This document shows, piece by piece, positions 10,422-21,883 of a stretch of DNA of 64,000 nt. The stretch's first letter is position 1; every line of letters begins with the position of its first letter. Below the pieces are notes generated by a model, which searched no databases, had not been told where the DNA came from, and saw nothing but the letters and a program-made list of their open reading frames with translations. The position numbers and the translations under genes were made by a program. The stretch spans positions 4,364,233 to 4,428,232 of the forward strand of contig CAJINV010000001.1 of NCBI GenBank assembly GCA_905178155.1, in the 5' to 3' direction. Origin of the DNA: Amoebophrya sp. A120 (taxonomy: Eukaryota; Sar; Dinophyceae; Syndiniales; Amoebophryaceae).

Positions 10422-13400
10422 TCAAGTTGTCCTCACACCGCCCTCGGGCGACGGCAAACTCAAAGAAGTCCCACTTTGATGTTCGGTCAAGCAGTAGCTG
10501 ACGTACCTCGCGTAAGTACCATTTTGCTTGAGCAGCTCTGCCGCTGTGCCCTCCTCAATTTTTTGCCCGTCCCGCAACACGAGCAATCGATTCGCAAAGC
10601 GGAAATTCGAAAGTCTGTGCGCGATGGTGACCAGACAGAACTGGTTGCTCTTGCGGATCGCCTCGAGACTTGCTTGCACCTCAGCCTGCGTCTTCTCGTC
10701 CAGCGCCGACGTAGCCTCGTCTAGAAGTAAGACTTGCGTATCAAATGCAAAAATGTCTGGGTCTGGAAACTTGTGATGCTGGGTGGCGTATCATGAGGAG
10801 GCCACAAGTGCTGGCTGAGCATGACAAGTTTCTGAGCTTCTTGGTGTTGCCTACTCTGCATGACAGACTGCGTTTCTGCATGACAGAAAAGTGGGGCTCT
10901 TGGGTAACGTGCATGACAGATTTAAGAGTCATGCGAGACAAGCATTACAAAGATGCACTCTTCCAGACCCAGTCCCAGACATTTTTGCATTTGATATTGC
11001 GAGGGTTTAAACAGCGCCCGAGCCAACGCCACGCGTTGCTGCTGACCACCGGATAGTTTGGAACCGTACTCCCCGACGTGCGTGTACCAGCCCTGCGGAA
11101 ACTTTTTCGCGTCGAAAAACGTGCTGCGGCACTGCGCAATCTCCATGACTTTCTGTACTCTCCTCTCGTACTGCGGCTCCCGATTGAGCGGGTGATTATT
11201 CTGCGGGGAAAGGGTTGCGGCAGATCCTGCAGATGCGCCGGATAAAGCTGGCGCAGCACCTCCAGGTCCGAGCAATTCGTTTGGCTTGCTGCCGTACATG
11301 ATGTTGTCTTTGATCGACCGCTCCAATAGCACCACATCCTGCGTGACCACACTGAACACCTTTCGCCGCAGCCACAGCGGTTCGTACTCCCGCAAGTCGT
11401 GGCCATTCAGAAGAATCCGTCCCTTATCCGGATCGTACACACGCAGCATAAGCAGGAAAACGGAGCTCTTCCCAGAGCCCGTTTGGCCCAGGATGCCCAG
11501 GTGGTCGCCTGCGGAGAGCTTGAAGGACACGCCGCGTAACACGCGAACAGCTGGCCTTATCAACTGTAAAAATGTCTGGGTCTGGAAAAATCCAACTTGT
11601 CATGCTGATTTTGGATTCTAGAAAAATCTGTATTGCATGATCAGCAAAGAGAGTCCAAGTTTTGCTACGCGGAAAGAGCATTTGTCATGCGGTATAGGCA
11701 TCAGGAAGCCCTCACAAAATCTGTGATGCTACGGCATGCATCACAGACATCAGGAGTCATGCAAAATGTGCATGACAAACCTGGCAATCTTCTAGACCCA
11801 GACATTTTTACATATTGATAGGCCTGGAGGGATAGCGAAAGGATACATTGTCAAAGTGCAGCTCTTTGAACTGAAACGGCAGCGGCAGTAGCTCGTGGTC
11901 GACACCGGGACGAGAGGACGTGCTGCTTTTCCTACTCAGCCTGCGTTGAAGGTGGTTTTTCTGATTTGAAGCCATGTTTGTTTCACTGCTGTCAGGCTTG
12001 TTCTCTCCCGCCCCCTCTTCGTTCCTCTCTGGTAGAAGCGTACTAACGGCCGACTTCATTGACAAAGCCGATTCCGCGGAAGAGGATGGCTCTTGCGGAT
12101 CATCCTCTTCTGCGTTTTGGCGTTGGTCCCCATCCTCGAAAAAAACCTCGGCAACCGGAACTCGATCCAACGCTCCGGCCGCCCGTCGTAGGCTGAATTG
12201 GTTTCGGTCGCCGGCATAATTCAGATGCACCTTGTATGGCCGCTCGCCGTCATGCTCCTCTTGGTCTTGTTTTCTTTCCGAGTTTCGATTCGAATTGTTC
12301 GGCTCTCCCATGATAGTACTATCCGGTTTTGTTATAGCGACACCGATCGCAGATATAGCCTTCGAACAATCTGGTGACAACGTCGACACATTTTGCTTTT
12401 GACCACCACGAGCCCGGCTGTTGTACAGCCCTATCCTGGGTTGTGCCTGCAACAGCGTCATGATCCGCTCTGCCGGTTCTAGGATCTCATCCCCGATCCC
12501 TTGTGCGCGCATACGGAGAAACCGGGCACTGTCGAAAGCGTTGTTGGCCATCAGAAGAAACGTGGATAGGTCTCCGAAGCCTAAGGTGTCCAGATCCGGA
12601 GTCATCAGGCCGTAGGGGTCGTCCTCAGAAGGGGCTGATTGCGACTGCTCCTGGGCCTGCACGGCTGCGACCTTCAAGTGGTCGTCTGGGGGTGGTGAAA
12701 TAACTTCAGATGATCCTTGCGTGCCTGCAGGGCCGCTTGCGTGCCGAGACGCGGGACTCACACTTGGAGCGGCCGTGCTGGTAGTCACTTGTTCCTTGCC
12801 GCTTTCGACGACTTGAAATATTACGCCCGCTGTTCTTGCGAGCTGCAGGACAAACTGCACCACAGGAGCGAGTGATCCGGAGCTGTTCGCAGCAGCAAAA
12901 GCCATCAGCCTGCTTTTCGCTCTTTCAATCACTCCGAAAGTGGCTCTCCCGGTACCCCGGCCGTCGGTGCCATCGTCGGAAGTAAAATCATCCGGACTCG
13001 ACGCGTCGATGATCAACCTGCCGCCGTACCACAAAACCAGCATCTCGATCGCGTTCGCCAAAAACGGTTCGATCGGCGTATGGCTTGATCAGATGTTACA
13101 ATCTCAAACGTTACAATAGAATCTGGAATTTGTCATGCTTGAACAGCATGAGTACCATACAGAGGCTTGGGCTTTTCGCAATACAAATTTCGTCAGATTC
13201 TCACGGGGTTTGGGGCTCCGAAACTTGTAATGCGCGCTCCTTTGGGAGTAGGCCAGATGTTGCGGATTTTGCAACACAAATTCCAAATTCTATTGTAACG
13301 CTTGAGATTGGAACACCTGAGCGGTTTATACGGCGCAAACAGCTTGTACAGCATGGACCGTTGGTTCTCGTCCCGATTATGAAGTGCAAAAATGTCTGGG

Positions 13401-15905
13401 TCTGGAAGAATGTGAACTTGTCATGCTAAATCTAAATGATGCAAAAATCTGTGTTGCGTGAGTGCCAAAAGCCGTCCGCTTTTGACCAAGTTGAGAGGGT
13501 TTTTCTCATGCAGGAAAGGCATGATAGAGACCTCAAAGAATCTGTCATGCTGGGTCTCGCATTGCAGACCTCATGGGTCATGGAAAACCTGCATCACAAA
13601 TCTTGCATTCTTCCAGACCCAGACACTTTTACATTTGATACCGATCTAAAACGCGCAAAAAATTCGCGAAGTTTTCCACTTCTTCCGGCTCGCGACCAAA
13701 AATGCGGATCGTCAAGAAGGCTCGCGGCTGCGTCAACGCCTTCCACACTTGATTCATCTTGCCCCGGAGATCCGCCGCGACGTAGACCACTTCCAAGTGG
13801 TCTTGCCACTTCTGCAACTGGATGGAGAGGAACAATTTCAGCGGCATCAGCGTGAACACGAAGAGAGACAACTTTTCGTTCTTCTGCCACAGGATCGACA
13901 GGGACGACAGCGTGCGACCCAGCGCCTCCAAGCACTCCACCGGGTAGTCCAGCAGCGTCGTCACCACGGTGCCGCAATTTCCAATGATCTGGCGCTGCTC
14001 CCACATGTCGCGCGTCTCGAAGAAGTGGTAGTCCTGGGTCAACAAACTCTCAAACAGCTTCACTTTGAGCGTTCGGATCAGTTCTTGCTTGCCCAAACTG
14101 GAAAACTGGTCGCGGAGGAGGGACGACAGGATCGCGGTGATTTCCACAATCAACATCGCGAACACGGTTTTCCGCAGCTGCGTTTTCTTCAGCTGCAGCA
14201 CCGCCCGGACGGGGGACAAGCCGCCGTGCTGACTTTCTTTACGAGCGAGATTTACCGACCAGAAGAGGTCCTTCGCGAGATTCAGAATTTCCGCCTGGTA
14301 GAAGTACCGCGAGGTGTCCAGCGCACCGGATATGAGGGAAAAAAAGGAGCTGAGAACAATGTAAACCATCTTTCGGTAGTCGAGTTGCCAAGACTTCAAG
14401 GGATTCTGTTCAAGATGACCATCGACAACCGCATTGCTTCGCCGCTCTTTGAACAACAAATGCTCGGTGAGCAGGCGGTATACGACCCGGAGTCTGTTCC
14501 CGTAAAACTCCCTTGTTGCCTTGTTTGCTTCTGCGAGTTCCGGCGCGAAAATCCGTGCGGTTAGGTGCATATCGCGGTGAAAGCGCGTGAATTTTCCGTT
14601 GGAGAAAAGTTCTGTCTCAAACTCCTCGCATTCCGTGATCTTCTGCTTGAGTTCACTGAAAAAACTGGTGGCGGACGGCGTACAACTCAGCGGGACTTGC
14701 TTTTGAGCAGCATCTTCATCTGCAGTGGTGGCAAGATTTTCGTCTTGTTTATTTTGCACCTTGTCCAATAGCATCCGCAGTTCCAGCTTCAACAAACAGG
14801 CGACGACAAGCGCGCCGCACACGAGCATCGGGTCCCGGGGAGCGCACTTGCCCAACGCTTCGACGCTGCGAAAAGCATCTTCTGCAGTCATTGGGAGCGA
14901 TACCAGACTGGTTGCGCTGCCGCCACCGCCTCCGCTCTCGAGAGAGGGTCGTCGGTGTTCGTCCAAGGACGCCACAGAGGCCGTAGTCGGCGAGCCGTGG
15001 AGGTTAGGACTCGTTTTAGTATTGGAAATTTCATCTCTTTGTTCCTGCCGGTGTACGCTTTCGGGGTAATCCGCCAACTGATTGCTCTGCAGAGAAGTGG
15101 AGCTGAGGCTGGTTTCTTGCGCACCCGAGCGCGACTGCGCAAGCAGGGATATGATCCCAGGAGCCGAGCCGTCGTGTTGTTGTGCGGAGGCTGCAGATGG
15201 AGGAGCGAAAAGCTTCTCCAGGTCTGCGAGCAGGAGGCCTTCTGAAGCTGCATTGGAATCATTTCTGACAGCATCCGGTGCAGCTCCATTGTTGTGTTCA
15301 ACACCGATTGCTGTCGCACTGGCAGTGCTCCATCGATGTAGTGCAAGCAGATAGTATCGAATCGTTTCTGACTCGGTTTTGCTTCTGCTGGAATCATTCT
15401 CTGGTGCAGTTCTCGTCCTCTTGCTCGTCCCAGCAAAACCTGCGTGGTCCCCCTTACTTGTCTTTGAAGCCTTTCTTGCTGTTCCTCCAAAGCACAAATG
15501 CAGCAATCGGTGCCGCAAGACACAAACGCGGACGATCTCCCGGCAGCTGTTTCGGCGTTCCTGCCTTTCATGCAACAGATACTCGTCTGCGGAGTCGGCG
15601 GCACGAAGTTCACGAAAATAGCTAGTGGCCGTCAAGAAAAAGAGGCCACCCAACAGATACGGCCCGTGCTGAGTGACAGTCTCGGTGCGCGGCGGCCAAG
15701 GGCCGACCAAATGTCGAACTTTGTCCCAGAAGGCCCGAAAAAATCTCGGCGAGAGGCTCGATGCTGTGCTGTGACGGGCAAATTTCGCGAAATAGTAGAA
15801 AAGAGCTGCGAAGAGGAAGAGCAACAGCTTCTTCGCCCTCGCGGTGATCAATTCCATTCCTTCTGGCTTTTGAAGATTTGCAAAAATATTTTGCCCTCCT
15901 TGCAC
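10422..15905 (-). CDS. ABCB-type half ABC transporter, 1,483 aa
   Basis: ATP-driven membrane exporter with one transmembrane domain followed by one nucleotide-binding domain. Exons are 15905-13641, 13377-13317, 13083-11821, 11557-10997 and 10738-10422. The joined frame is exact when one 5-bp repeat is dropped at each of three introners and a GT-AG intron (13316-13084) is removed. Hydrophobic segments lie near residues 25-45, 81-97, 355-375, 525-548, 585-605 and 675-695. The NBD shows the A-loop FRYPSRPAVRVLRG, Walker A GQTGSGKSS (about 1220), Q-loop VVTQD, signature LSGGQQQR (about 1358), Walker B with D-loop VLLLDEATSALD (about 1385) and the H-loop IAHRLSN. It is much longer than a usual half transporter because of low-complexity Ser/Glu-rich insertions at about 130-350 and 800-1170 and a Gly/Ala-rich insertion inside the NBD. 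The substrate cannot be told. Every one of its introns is an inverted-repeat element. Confidence 0.93.
10739..10996. mobile_element. introner family A, copy 1
   Basis: 258 bp. TIRs begin TATCAAATGCAAAAATGTCT at both ends (imperfect inverted repeat of about 30 bp). The exact repeat TTGCG lies at 10734-10738 and 10997-11001. It interrupts the ABC gene exactly before Walker B; deleting the element plus one repeat gives KPSQVLLLDEATSALD. Six or more TTGTNATGC / GCATNACA motifs are inside. No GT or AG falls at the element ends. Confidence 0.95.
11558..11820. mobile_element. introner family A, copy 2
   Basis: 263 bp. The left end begins TATCAACTGTAAAAATGTCT; the right end in reverse complement begins TATCAATATGTAAAAATGTC. 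The exact repeat GGCCT lies at 11553-11557 and 11821-11825. It lies in the ABC gene at the start of the nucleotide-binding domain; removal restores FRYPSRPAVRVLRGVSF. The interior differs strongly from copies 3 and 4, so only the ends are well conserved. Confidence 0.95.
13084..13316 (-). mobile_element. introner family D, short form, acting as a GT-AG intron
   Basis: 233 bp. Inverted ends share the core TCTCAAACGTTACA (left, about 13101) and its complement (right, about 13297), the same core as the 1.6-kb element at 4632. On the gene strand the intron starts GTGTTCC after CTCAG and ends CAAG, and this GT-AG choice is the one that keeps the ABC frame (PYKPLSHTPIEPFLANAIEML). It is the only element here without a clean 5-bp flanking repeat (TGATC/TGAGC is the nearest). 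It may be an older insertion that has acquired canonical sites. Confidence 0.75.
13378..13640. mobile_element. introner family A, copy 3
   Basis: 263 bp. The left end begins TATGAAGTGCAAAAATGTCT; the right end in reverse complement begins TATCAAATGTAAAAGTGTCT. The exact repeat CCGAT lies at 13373-13377 and 13641-13645. Removal joins FLRVLDR to DENQRSMLYKLF in the ABC gene. The interior is closely related to copy 4 at 63579, in the same orientation. Only a 61-nt exon separates it from the family D intron. Confidence 0.95.
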
Positions 15906-16260
15906 ACAGCTGCAGCTGCTCTTCGTCTATCTCAAGCTCAGTGCTGCGAAAAAAGCTATAACAAAACTTGAAAAAACTACAAATGAAAAGCGAGAAAGAA
16001 AAAAAGTCGGGCTTCGCATCCTAGATCTGGACAGAAGTAGAACTGGACCTGAGGGTAGTCGAACACGCACAGTTGTTTCACATCCCGCCCTGGTACATGC
16101 TTCTACGACGCGGAAGCTACACACTTCCATCCACACCACATCCACTGGCGCATTTGCATGACGACAAAAAGGTGGAAAAATGTAAAACGCAACTCTGTCC
16201 AGTCCTGCGTGCAACGATTACGAACGTGCTGTGTCTCTCATCTTTCTCGTAGCACATCCG
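15906..16260. other. intergenic, no gene seen
   Basis: Short spacer between the start of the ABC transporter gene and the end of the propeller gene. Nothing recognisable. Confidence 0.6.
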
Positions 16261-17178
16261 CTAGGACACGTCCGTTGAAAATACGGCCACCCCCGCGGCC
16301 CCGACCGTACTGGAGACTTTCTCAAGGTGCAACAGCGGTTGCAACTTTTCCATGTTGGACGGGATGCGGTAGACCCCGGCCTGCTGGTCCGCGACGTACA
16401 CCGCCCCGTCGCCGTTCCACGCGCACCCCAGCCCCGCGGACAGACCGGCGCTTACCGCCATGGGCGTGCCGCCCCATTTCTTTAGCGCAAAGAGGTTCGC
16501 GCCGCCGTCTGTGTAGAAGACATTGGATGGGGTGACGCACACTCCCTGCACGACGTCCGTTATCGCCGCGTCCGGGAGCTTGGTGAGCACGGGCGCCTCG
16601 GAGGGCGGCGTCAGGAGCCCCCTAAAAATACTCCCCGTGGAGAGCGCTTGCTGCCCGTTCCCGTAAAACAAGCTGCGGCCGTCCACGTCGATTCCTGCCG
16701 GGTATTTCAGTTCCGGCAAGCCGATCGGGTTGGCCGTGGTCTCGCCCTGGTAGGTCACTTTGCAGGAACCGTCCGACGCCTGCAGGTCCACGGCACAAAT
16801 GAAGTTGCTGTCCTTTTCCGTGAGGAACAGCCTCTGGCTTCGCGGGTCCACGGCCGACCAGTAGGCTTCAATGTTTCGTGCCGTCTCCGTGGCGGACCCG
16901 GCGGTGAGCTCGGTTTTGCTCGAGGCACTGAGCGAGTAGCGGAAAACCTTTTGGGCCGCAACGTCGGTTACGTAGAGCGTGTTGGTTTTCGTGTCGAAAG
17001 AAAGTCCGTGTGGCTGCTGCAGACCCTCCGAAATTAATTCCTTCGCCGCCGGCTCGCCGGGTACGATGTACTTGACCGCTCTCTCTCCGGGAACCGTTAC
17101 CAACACGAAATCCGTCGGCGCCGCTACTGCCACACGGGCGAGGAGAGTAAACCCGACGGTGAAGAAAGAGTTCAACAT
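16261..17178 (-). CDS. secreted beta-propeller-like protein (NHL/SMP-30-like)
   Basis: Single-exon ORF of 305 aa. The N-terminus is a clear signal peptide (MLNSFFTVGFTLLARVAVAAP). The rest is built of blade-like repeats: QQPHGLSFDTKTNTLYVTDVAAQKVFRYSL, NIEAYWSAVDPRSQRLFLTEKDSNFICAVDL, LKYPAGIDVDGRSLFYG, VVQGVCVTPSNVFYTDGGANLFALKK and GLGCAWNGDGAVYVADQQAGVYRIP. Each has the 'x-G-hydrophobic-x-hydrophobic-D...hydrophobic-Y-hydrophobic-x-D/E' pattern of six-bladed propellers of the NHL, SMP-30 and YWTD types. The ligand or enzymatic role cannot be inferred. Two cysteine pairs could form disulphides, in line with export. Base composition is higher in G+C than its flanks. The fold call is from pattern only. 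Confidence 0.7.
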   Translation of the reverse strand: MLNSFFTVGFTLLARVAVAAPTDFVLVTVPGERAVKYIVPGEPAAKELISEGLQQPHGLSFDTKTNTLYVTDVAAQKVFRYSLSASSKTELTAGSATETARNIEAYWSAVDPRSQRLFLTEKDSNFICAVDLQASDGSCKVTYQGETTANPIGLPELKYPAGIDVDGRSLFYGNGQQALSTGSIFRGLLTPPSEAPVLTKLPDAAITDVVQGVCVTPSNVFYTDGGANLFALKKWGGTPMAVSAGLSAGLGCAWNGDGAVYVADQQAGVYRIPSNMEKLQPLLHLEKVSSTVGAAGVAVFSTDVS

Positions 17179-17955
17179 GGCGACAAATCGAGATTCAGCG
17201 TTGAAGTATAGTCCCTCGCGTTTTTTCTCTCCACGCCGGCTATTTGGTCTCTCCGCAGAGTGGCAAGCTGAAGCTGGTCACTTTTCGCGAATCAACATCT
17301 TCCATTATGGACGGGTAAAAGTACGCTATTTAGCAGAGTCTGCTTGACGCACGCCGTGCACAAATTGCAGGTAAGTAGATGAGTGCGCGCATTCTCTCAC
17401 GCTCTTTTCATTCCCAGTCGGTTCGTCAATTACAATCATTCTGACAGACGTGCAGGGGAGAAACCCCTCAACGCTCCGTGTTGGTCAGGACTGGATCATA
17501 TGGAAATGAACAGGTATAAAACCTACCCCAATGAGGACCGACGTACAGTCAGGCAGACTATACTGCCACTGCGGAGAGAGAGCTATGCTCTTCCGCGCCT
17601 CCTGTTTTACTTTCTATGCGTGTTCATCACTGCCAAACCAACTTTTTTGGACAACATAGAGTTGCAGATACGATAGCCCACTATGCTTTCAAATGGAGTA
17701 TGTTTGTACAGTACTCTACATGTTTATCCTGAAACTCTACCAAATTGATGTGAGTCCAGAGCCGGCACTTTCACTTCGTAGTTTTTGTGGCCTCTTTTTG
17801 GTCATGTAGGAGTAGGAAACTATATCGCTTCAACAACAACAATTTGCATTTTACATGCACCACTTCACTTCAGTAGTTAGTACTAGAACTGGTAGACAAA
17901 GACTTGCATATATTGTACAGTATCCTGATTTTTCATATCGTACGACGCCTCAACC
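17179..17955. other. intergenic, no gene seen
   Basis: Upstream region of the propeller gene and downstream region of the EF-hand gene. Becomes A+T-rich beyond 17,650. Short ORFs only. Confidence 0.6.
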
Positions 17956-19573
17956 TCAAAGCGGCTTGTACAACGGATCCGATTCGGCTTCTAGCAGCGT
18001 GGTTCCGTACGCTTTCGTAACCCGGTGGCTCATTGGCATTTGTTTCTCGGATTTCACCAGCCGAGACTTCGGACTCGGCATCGGCGAATCTTTCAGGTAG
18101 TTGGGCAGAAACGGCTTCACGGTGGACTTTTTCTTTTCCGTGCGGACAATCTCCGTCATTTCCGCAATCTGTGCCTTCCGTTCCAGGTAGGCACACATGC
18201 TGCAGATCAGGTAGTTTTCCTGCGCGCAGTAGAACCTGATATTTTTTGATTTTGACTTGCACACGACATTGACAATGACAACTCTACTCCCAAAACCACG
18301 GGGCGTTTGCACTTCGTTCCGTCGTTGTTGATGCACGAAGGTAATCTACCATAGCGAAGAACAACACGCGAAACTGAATTTTCAGAGTACGCTGTCTTCG
18401 CCGTGAGATTCTCACATGAGATGTTGCATTTCGCGCAGACGAACCCGACCGGGCTGTAGTGGTATGGAGTTTTCAAGAGTTGTGCGATCGAGATCGGCGT
18501 GAGCATATTGCCCATTGGTGAAATCGCACAGGCCTCCGCATGGATCATGGCCTCCTGGGTTCGGTTCAGCGTGGCAAGCCCCCCGAGCGATTCCGCCATC
18601 ATGTCGATTGATACCTGTAGAAGTAGAAGACAGGAGTCGTAAAAAAAGCAAAACAGGTTTTTCTTCCTCACTTTACCACAGCGCAACAGAAAATACCAAA
18701 CGCAAAACATCTATCATCCATAGGATGGATATGTGAAAAATACGTCTCCATTCCACATGGCTTCGGCGTAGGCTTGCTTGGCGGGTATGATGCTTTCCAT
18801 CAGAACACAAAACTCGTCGAAGTCTATGGCGCCGTTTCGGTCTGCGTCAAAGTGCTTGAAAATGTCCATTACCGCTTTTGGACAGCTTTCCTTGCCCATC
18901 TGTGCGAAGAACGCGAGGAATTCGTCCATGTCGAGCGTTTCGTCGCCGTTGGTGTCCAAGCGGCGAAACAAGACGGCCATCTTATCGCGGTACCCCGAAC
19001 GAGCCTCGTTGGCGGCCATAAAGGACGTCGTGGCTGTGTTCATGTAGAAAGGGAAAGCAGTGCTGGCATATTATTCATTCCTTTACAGAAAGAGAAGGGG
19101 CAGGACTTTCTACCACCTCCAAACTTTTTAATTCTATTTGAAAACCGAAGTTATACCATGCTTGCTCGGACTGAGCAATCCCGCCTGCGCTGACATGCTC
19201 ATTTCGCGGCCAAAGGACTTGTGCTTTCCAACAGACATTGAAGGCGTGCATCCATCCCCATAGCCGCGTTTTGCGGAACCTGAATCATTCCATGGAGTAA
19301 AAACTCGGCGACTCATTGAAAGCCAAGATACTGCAACTTCCGCTTCACAGACTTCTTGTCTCAACCTCGTCTTCAAAAATTTCAAGGTTTTGCTTTTTTG
19401 AGTAGTTGTTTGCTCGTAGTTTCATTTTCATTTATACCGAAAGTCGTCAGACCGGGGCTCTTCGGATGAAAGTCGTCCTTCGTTGGAATCTGGACGCTGA
19501 GTGTGGTCGGACTCCCTCGCGCCGTTCGCTGCGGAGTCACAGCGGGGGAGGAAACGTTCGTGTCAGCCGTCAT
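17956..19573 (-). CDS. EF-hand calcium-binding protein with a Cys-rich C-terminal motif, 367 aa
   Basis: Five exons: about 19573-19438, 19354-19157, 19033-18744, 18614-18416 and 18236-17956. Joined length is 1,104 nt, in frame. Two canonical EF-hand loops are visible in exon 3: DTNGDETLDMDEF and DADRNGAIDFDEF, both with the D-x-D/N-x-D/N-G-x-I/L-D-x-x-E spacing, so calcium binding is expected. The N-terminal 110 residues are Ser/Thr/Pro-rich. The C-terminal part has paired cysteines (CAKCNISC, then FYCAQENYLICSMC) that look like a small zinc-binding site. The intron between exons 4 and 5 fits the frame only as GT...CA or, shifted by one base, TG...AG. The acceptor chosen for exon 2 is uncertain. 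No close named family is recognised. Confidence 0.75.
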
Positions 19574-21883
19574 ATTGAATTCTGGATGTGCTTATCTGCG
19601 GCGTCGGCAGACGTACGTACCTGCACTACATTCCTAATTTGCACACGGCTTTGCAGTTTTCGCCTTGGTGTAGGAGGGTGGCTATGTCGTATTGCTCATG
19701 GATGCCTCGTCTTGCTCTTCCTCTTTTCCCTCTTCTTCATGATTTTCATTTTTTCCTCAGATAGAAGAACACAAGCAAACTCAGACGCTAGAACCCCGGC
19801 GCCTCGTGAGGGCATCAACGTCTGACTTAAGGACAGAAGCCAGCTCCGGCAAAACGCAACCCACTGCAATCAGAATCAATAAAGAAGAGTCGGGCCCTAC
19901 CTTCGCACTCCTCAGGCTGGCAAGACAAACCCTCCCTGGTGGCTCCTACGGCTCCCCCGTAATGAGAATGAAACGAAGGCCAGCTCGGCAGCCCTGCTGA
20001 GCGCCGTTCCCGCCCGGGCGACAGGCTTGCGCGGGGAGCCCTCTCTCACGTCGCGAGAGGCTAACTGAGAGAGTACTCGCGTGCGGGCGGAGTCCCTAAA
20101 ACGCCGCCACACAGAATACGCAAAGGGGCAAAGAGGCCGCCCTACAGAATCGCACAGCGCGCCGACGGGCGGGGGCGGCCAATGGGTGCCCAAGCATTTG
20201 GGGCAAAACGCAGCGGGTGGCCATGCGATCTGGCCCGCTCCCTTGCGCGCCGCCAAGGCACCCCCGCCATACTGGGACGCAGCCCGGGCCCAAAACACCC
20301 GCGCAATGGGTGGCAGGCTGGGCAGCGCGCAGAGGTGAGGGCCGCGAAGGGGCCGAGCAAGCGTGTAGCGCGGCGGTTTCTTCGGAGCGGGCCCAACGAA
20401 CGCGATCGGGTTGGTCGCATGCCAATGAAGCGAGCGCGGCCTTTGTCGCTCCGTGGCTGTGCCGGATTCGGAAATCCCTCCACAAGGAAAAAGCACAAAG
20501 GCCCCGCTGAAGTGCCGCGCCCCGCGCCCCGGCCCGGGCGGCCCATCGTTCCCCCGGCCCGACCGGCCGGGGACCACACAAGGCAAGGCAGCGCCCTGCC
20601 TCCGAAGAAAATCGCCGCGATGGCCAAGCAAGGCAGCGCCAGGAAAGGGGTGGCGACTTTGAAAGGCGGGCCGCGGCGGGGCTCTTCACCCGCGCGCAGG
20701 CATGCCCCGCGGCCGCGGCGCATATCAATCAGCCAAACTGCGCGGCGGCATATTCCCCAAGATGCGCGCGAAAAAATCCCCGTAGCTGTCTTCTTCACAG
20801 CGGGGCGCGGACTCGTTACGCGCCGGCACCTTCCCGAGCGCCGGCGCGCATGGCGGGGTCGTGCCCAGTTTTCGCATTTGATACGTGGAACCCCCAGCAA
20901 AAACCTCGGCAGTCAGTCCCTTCCTCTTTCGCGTCAGTCATCTCCTCTTTCGCGTCCACTCGTCGCCCGCGGGAAACTGCTCGGCGACATGCATGGGCTT
21001 GCTCGGGACAAAAGCCATCCGCCCCTGCCTGCGTCCGTGGGCCACCCCGGGAGGCACAGCCAGGCGAGGGCGCTCCCTCTTTCTGATCACATGGCGAGCG
21101 ACAGGGCAGCAACTGGCGCCCTCCAATGTACGGGCTAGGCGGGCGCTGGGGGCCTGGCGGCACCTCTCTCCCTCAACCGTATCCGGCCAAGGGGCGCACT
21201 CCAAGCGCGACGCGACGCCCTTCCCTTGCTCGAACAACGCGAAGCCCTCTCCGTGCTCCCGCCGCGTCCTATATCACGCTCGAACGATCAGAGTGGTAGC
21301 GCTCCTGCGGTCGTCAAGCACAAAGGCAGCACGGTAATAAACAGCGCGCGCCATAGAGCCCACTGCGTCGGAAATGCACTTCAGTTTGGGCTTCAAAAAC
21401 TGCCGAGGCGAACACCACCGGAGGCACTTCCTCGTGCTCTTGCGGACAGTTCTACAAGCTGCAATTGGCAACTCCAACTTCCTTTCCAAGAAGGATATAT
21501 CACAACTTGTTCTCGAGCAAGGAGAAGAGTTTTTCTCACGTGCTGACAATGTGGATAGATCTGAGATTCCTGACAAATTTACATTAAAATCAATCATGTT
21601 CATCAGTTAGTTGGCTTTTACGCATCGACGTCCACTTTGGGCATCTCTATCAACACATCTTGTGTGTCCATCTCCAACTGAGTGTAAAGCGTAAATGATA
21701 TCAATCTTCGACAATAAAAAGTAAGGTAATAGCCCTCTTCGACAGAATAAAAAAATAATTTCTCACGAATGTTGGAGGTCGAGATCATCTTGAACGTGAT
21801 AGTACACTTGCAGCACTGACTTGCATTAGCATGCACCGCATTCCTAATTTTGCGTGACTGCTTCACACTACTTCCGCCACTTT
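19574..21883. other. long non-coding stretch containing a GC-rich island
   Basis: From about 19,900 to 21,330 the base composition shifts abruptly to high G+C. Because stops are rare there, long overlapping ORFs appear on both strands (up to 318 codons), but their translations are Arg/Pro/Ala-rich and without motifs, so I call none. There are short direct repeats (CAAGGCAGCGCC near 20,585 and 20,630; CCTCTTTCGCGTC near 20,925 and 20,943) and short hairpin-forming palindromes (near 20,035-20,080 and 20,815-20,850). No rRNA or tRNA signature was seen. Confidence 0.5.

Noticed and set aside
20182-21138. 318-codon plus-strand ORF, with 210-252-codon ORFs on the minus strand
   Set aside because: They overlap on both strands in a GC-rich stretch where stops are rare; translations are Arg/Pro/Ala-rich without domains.
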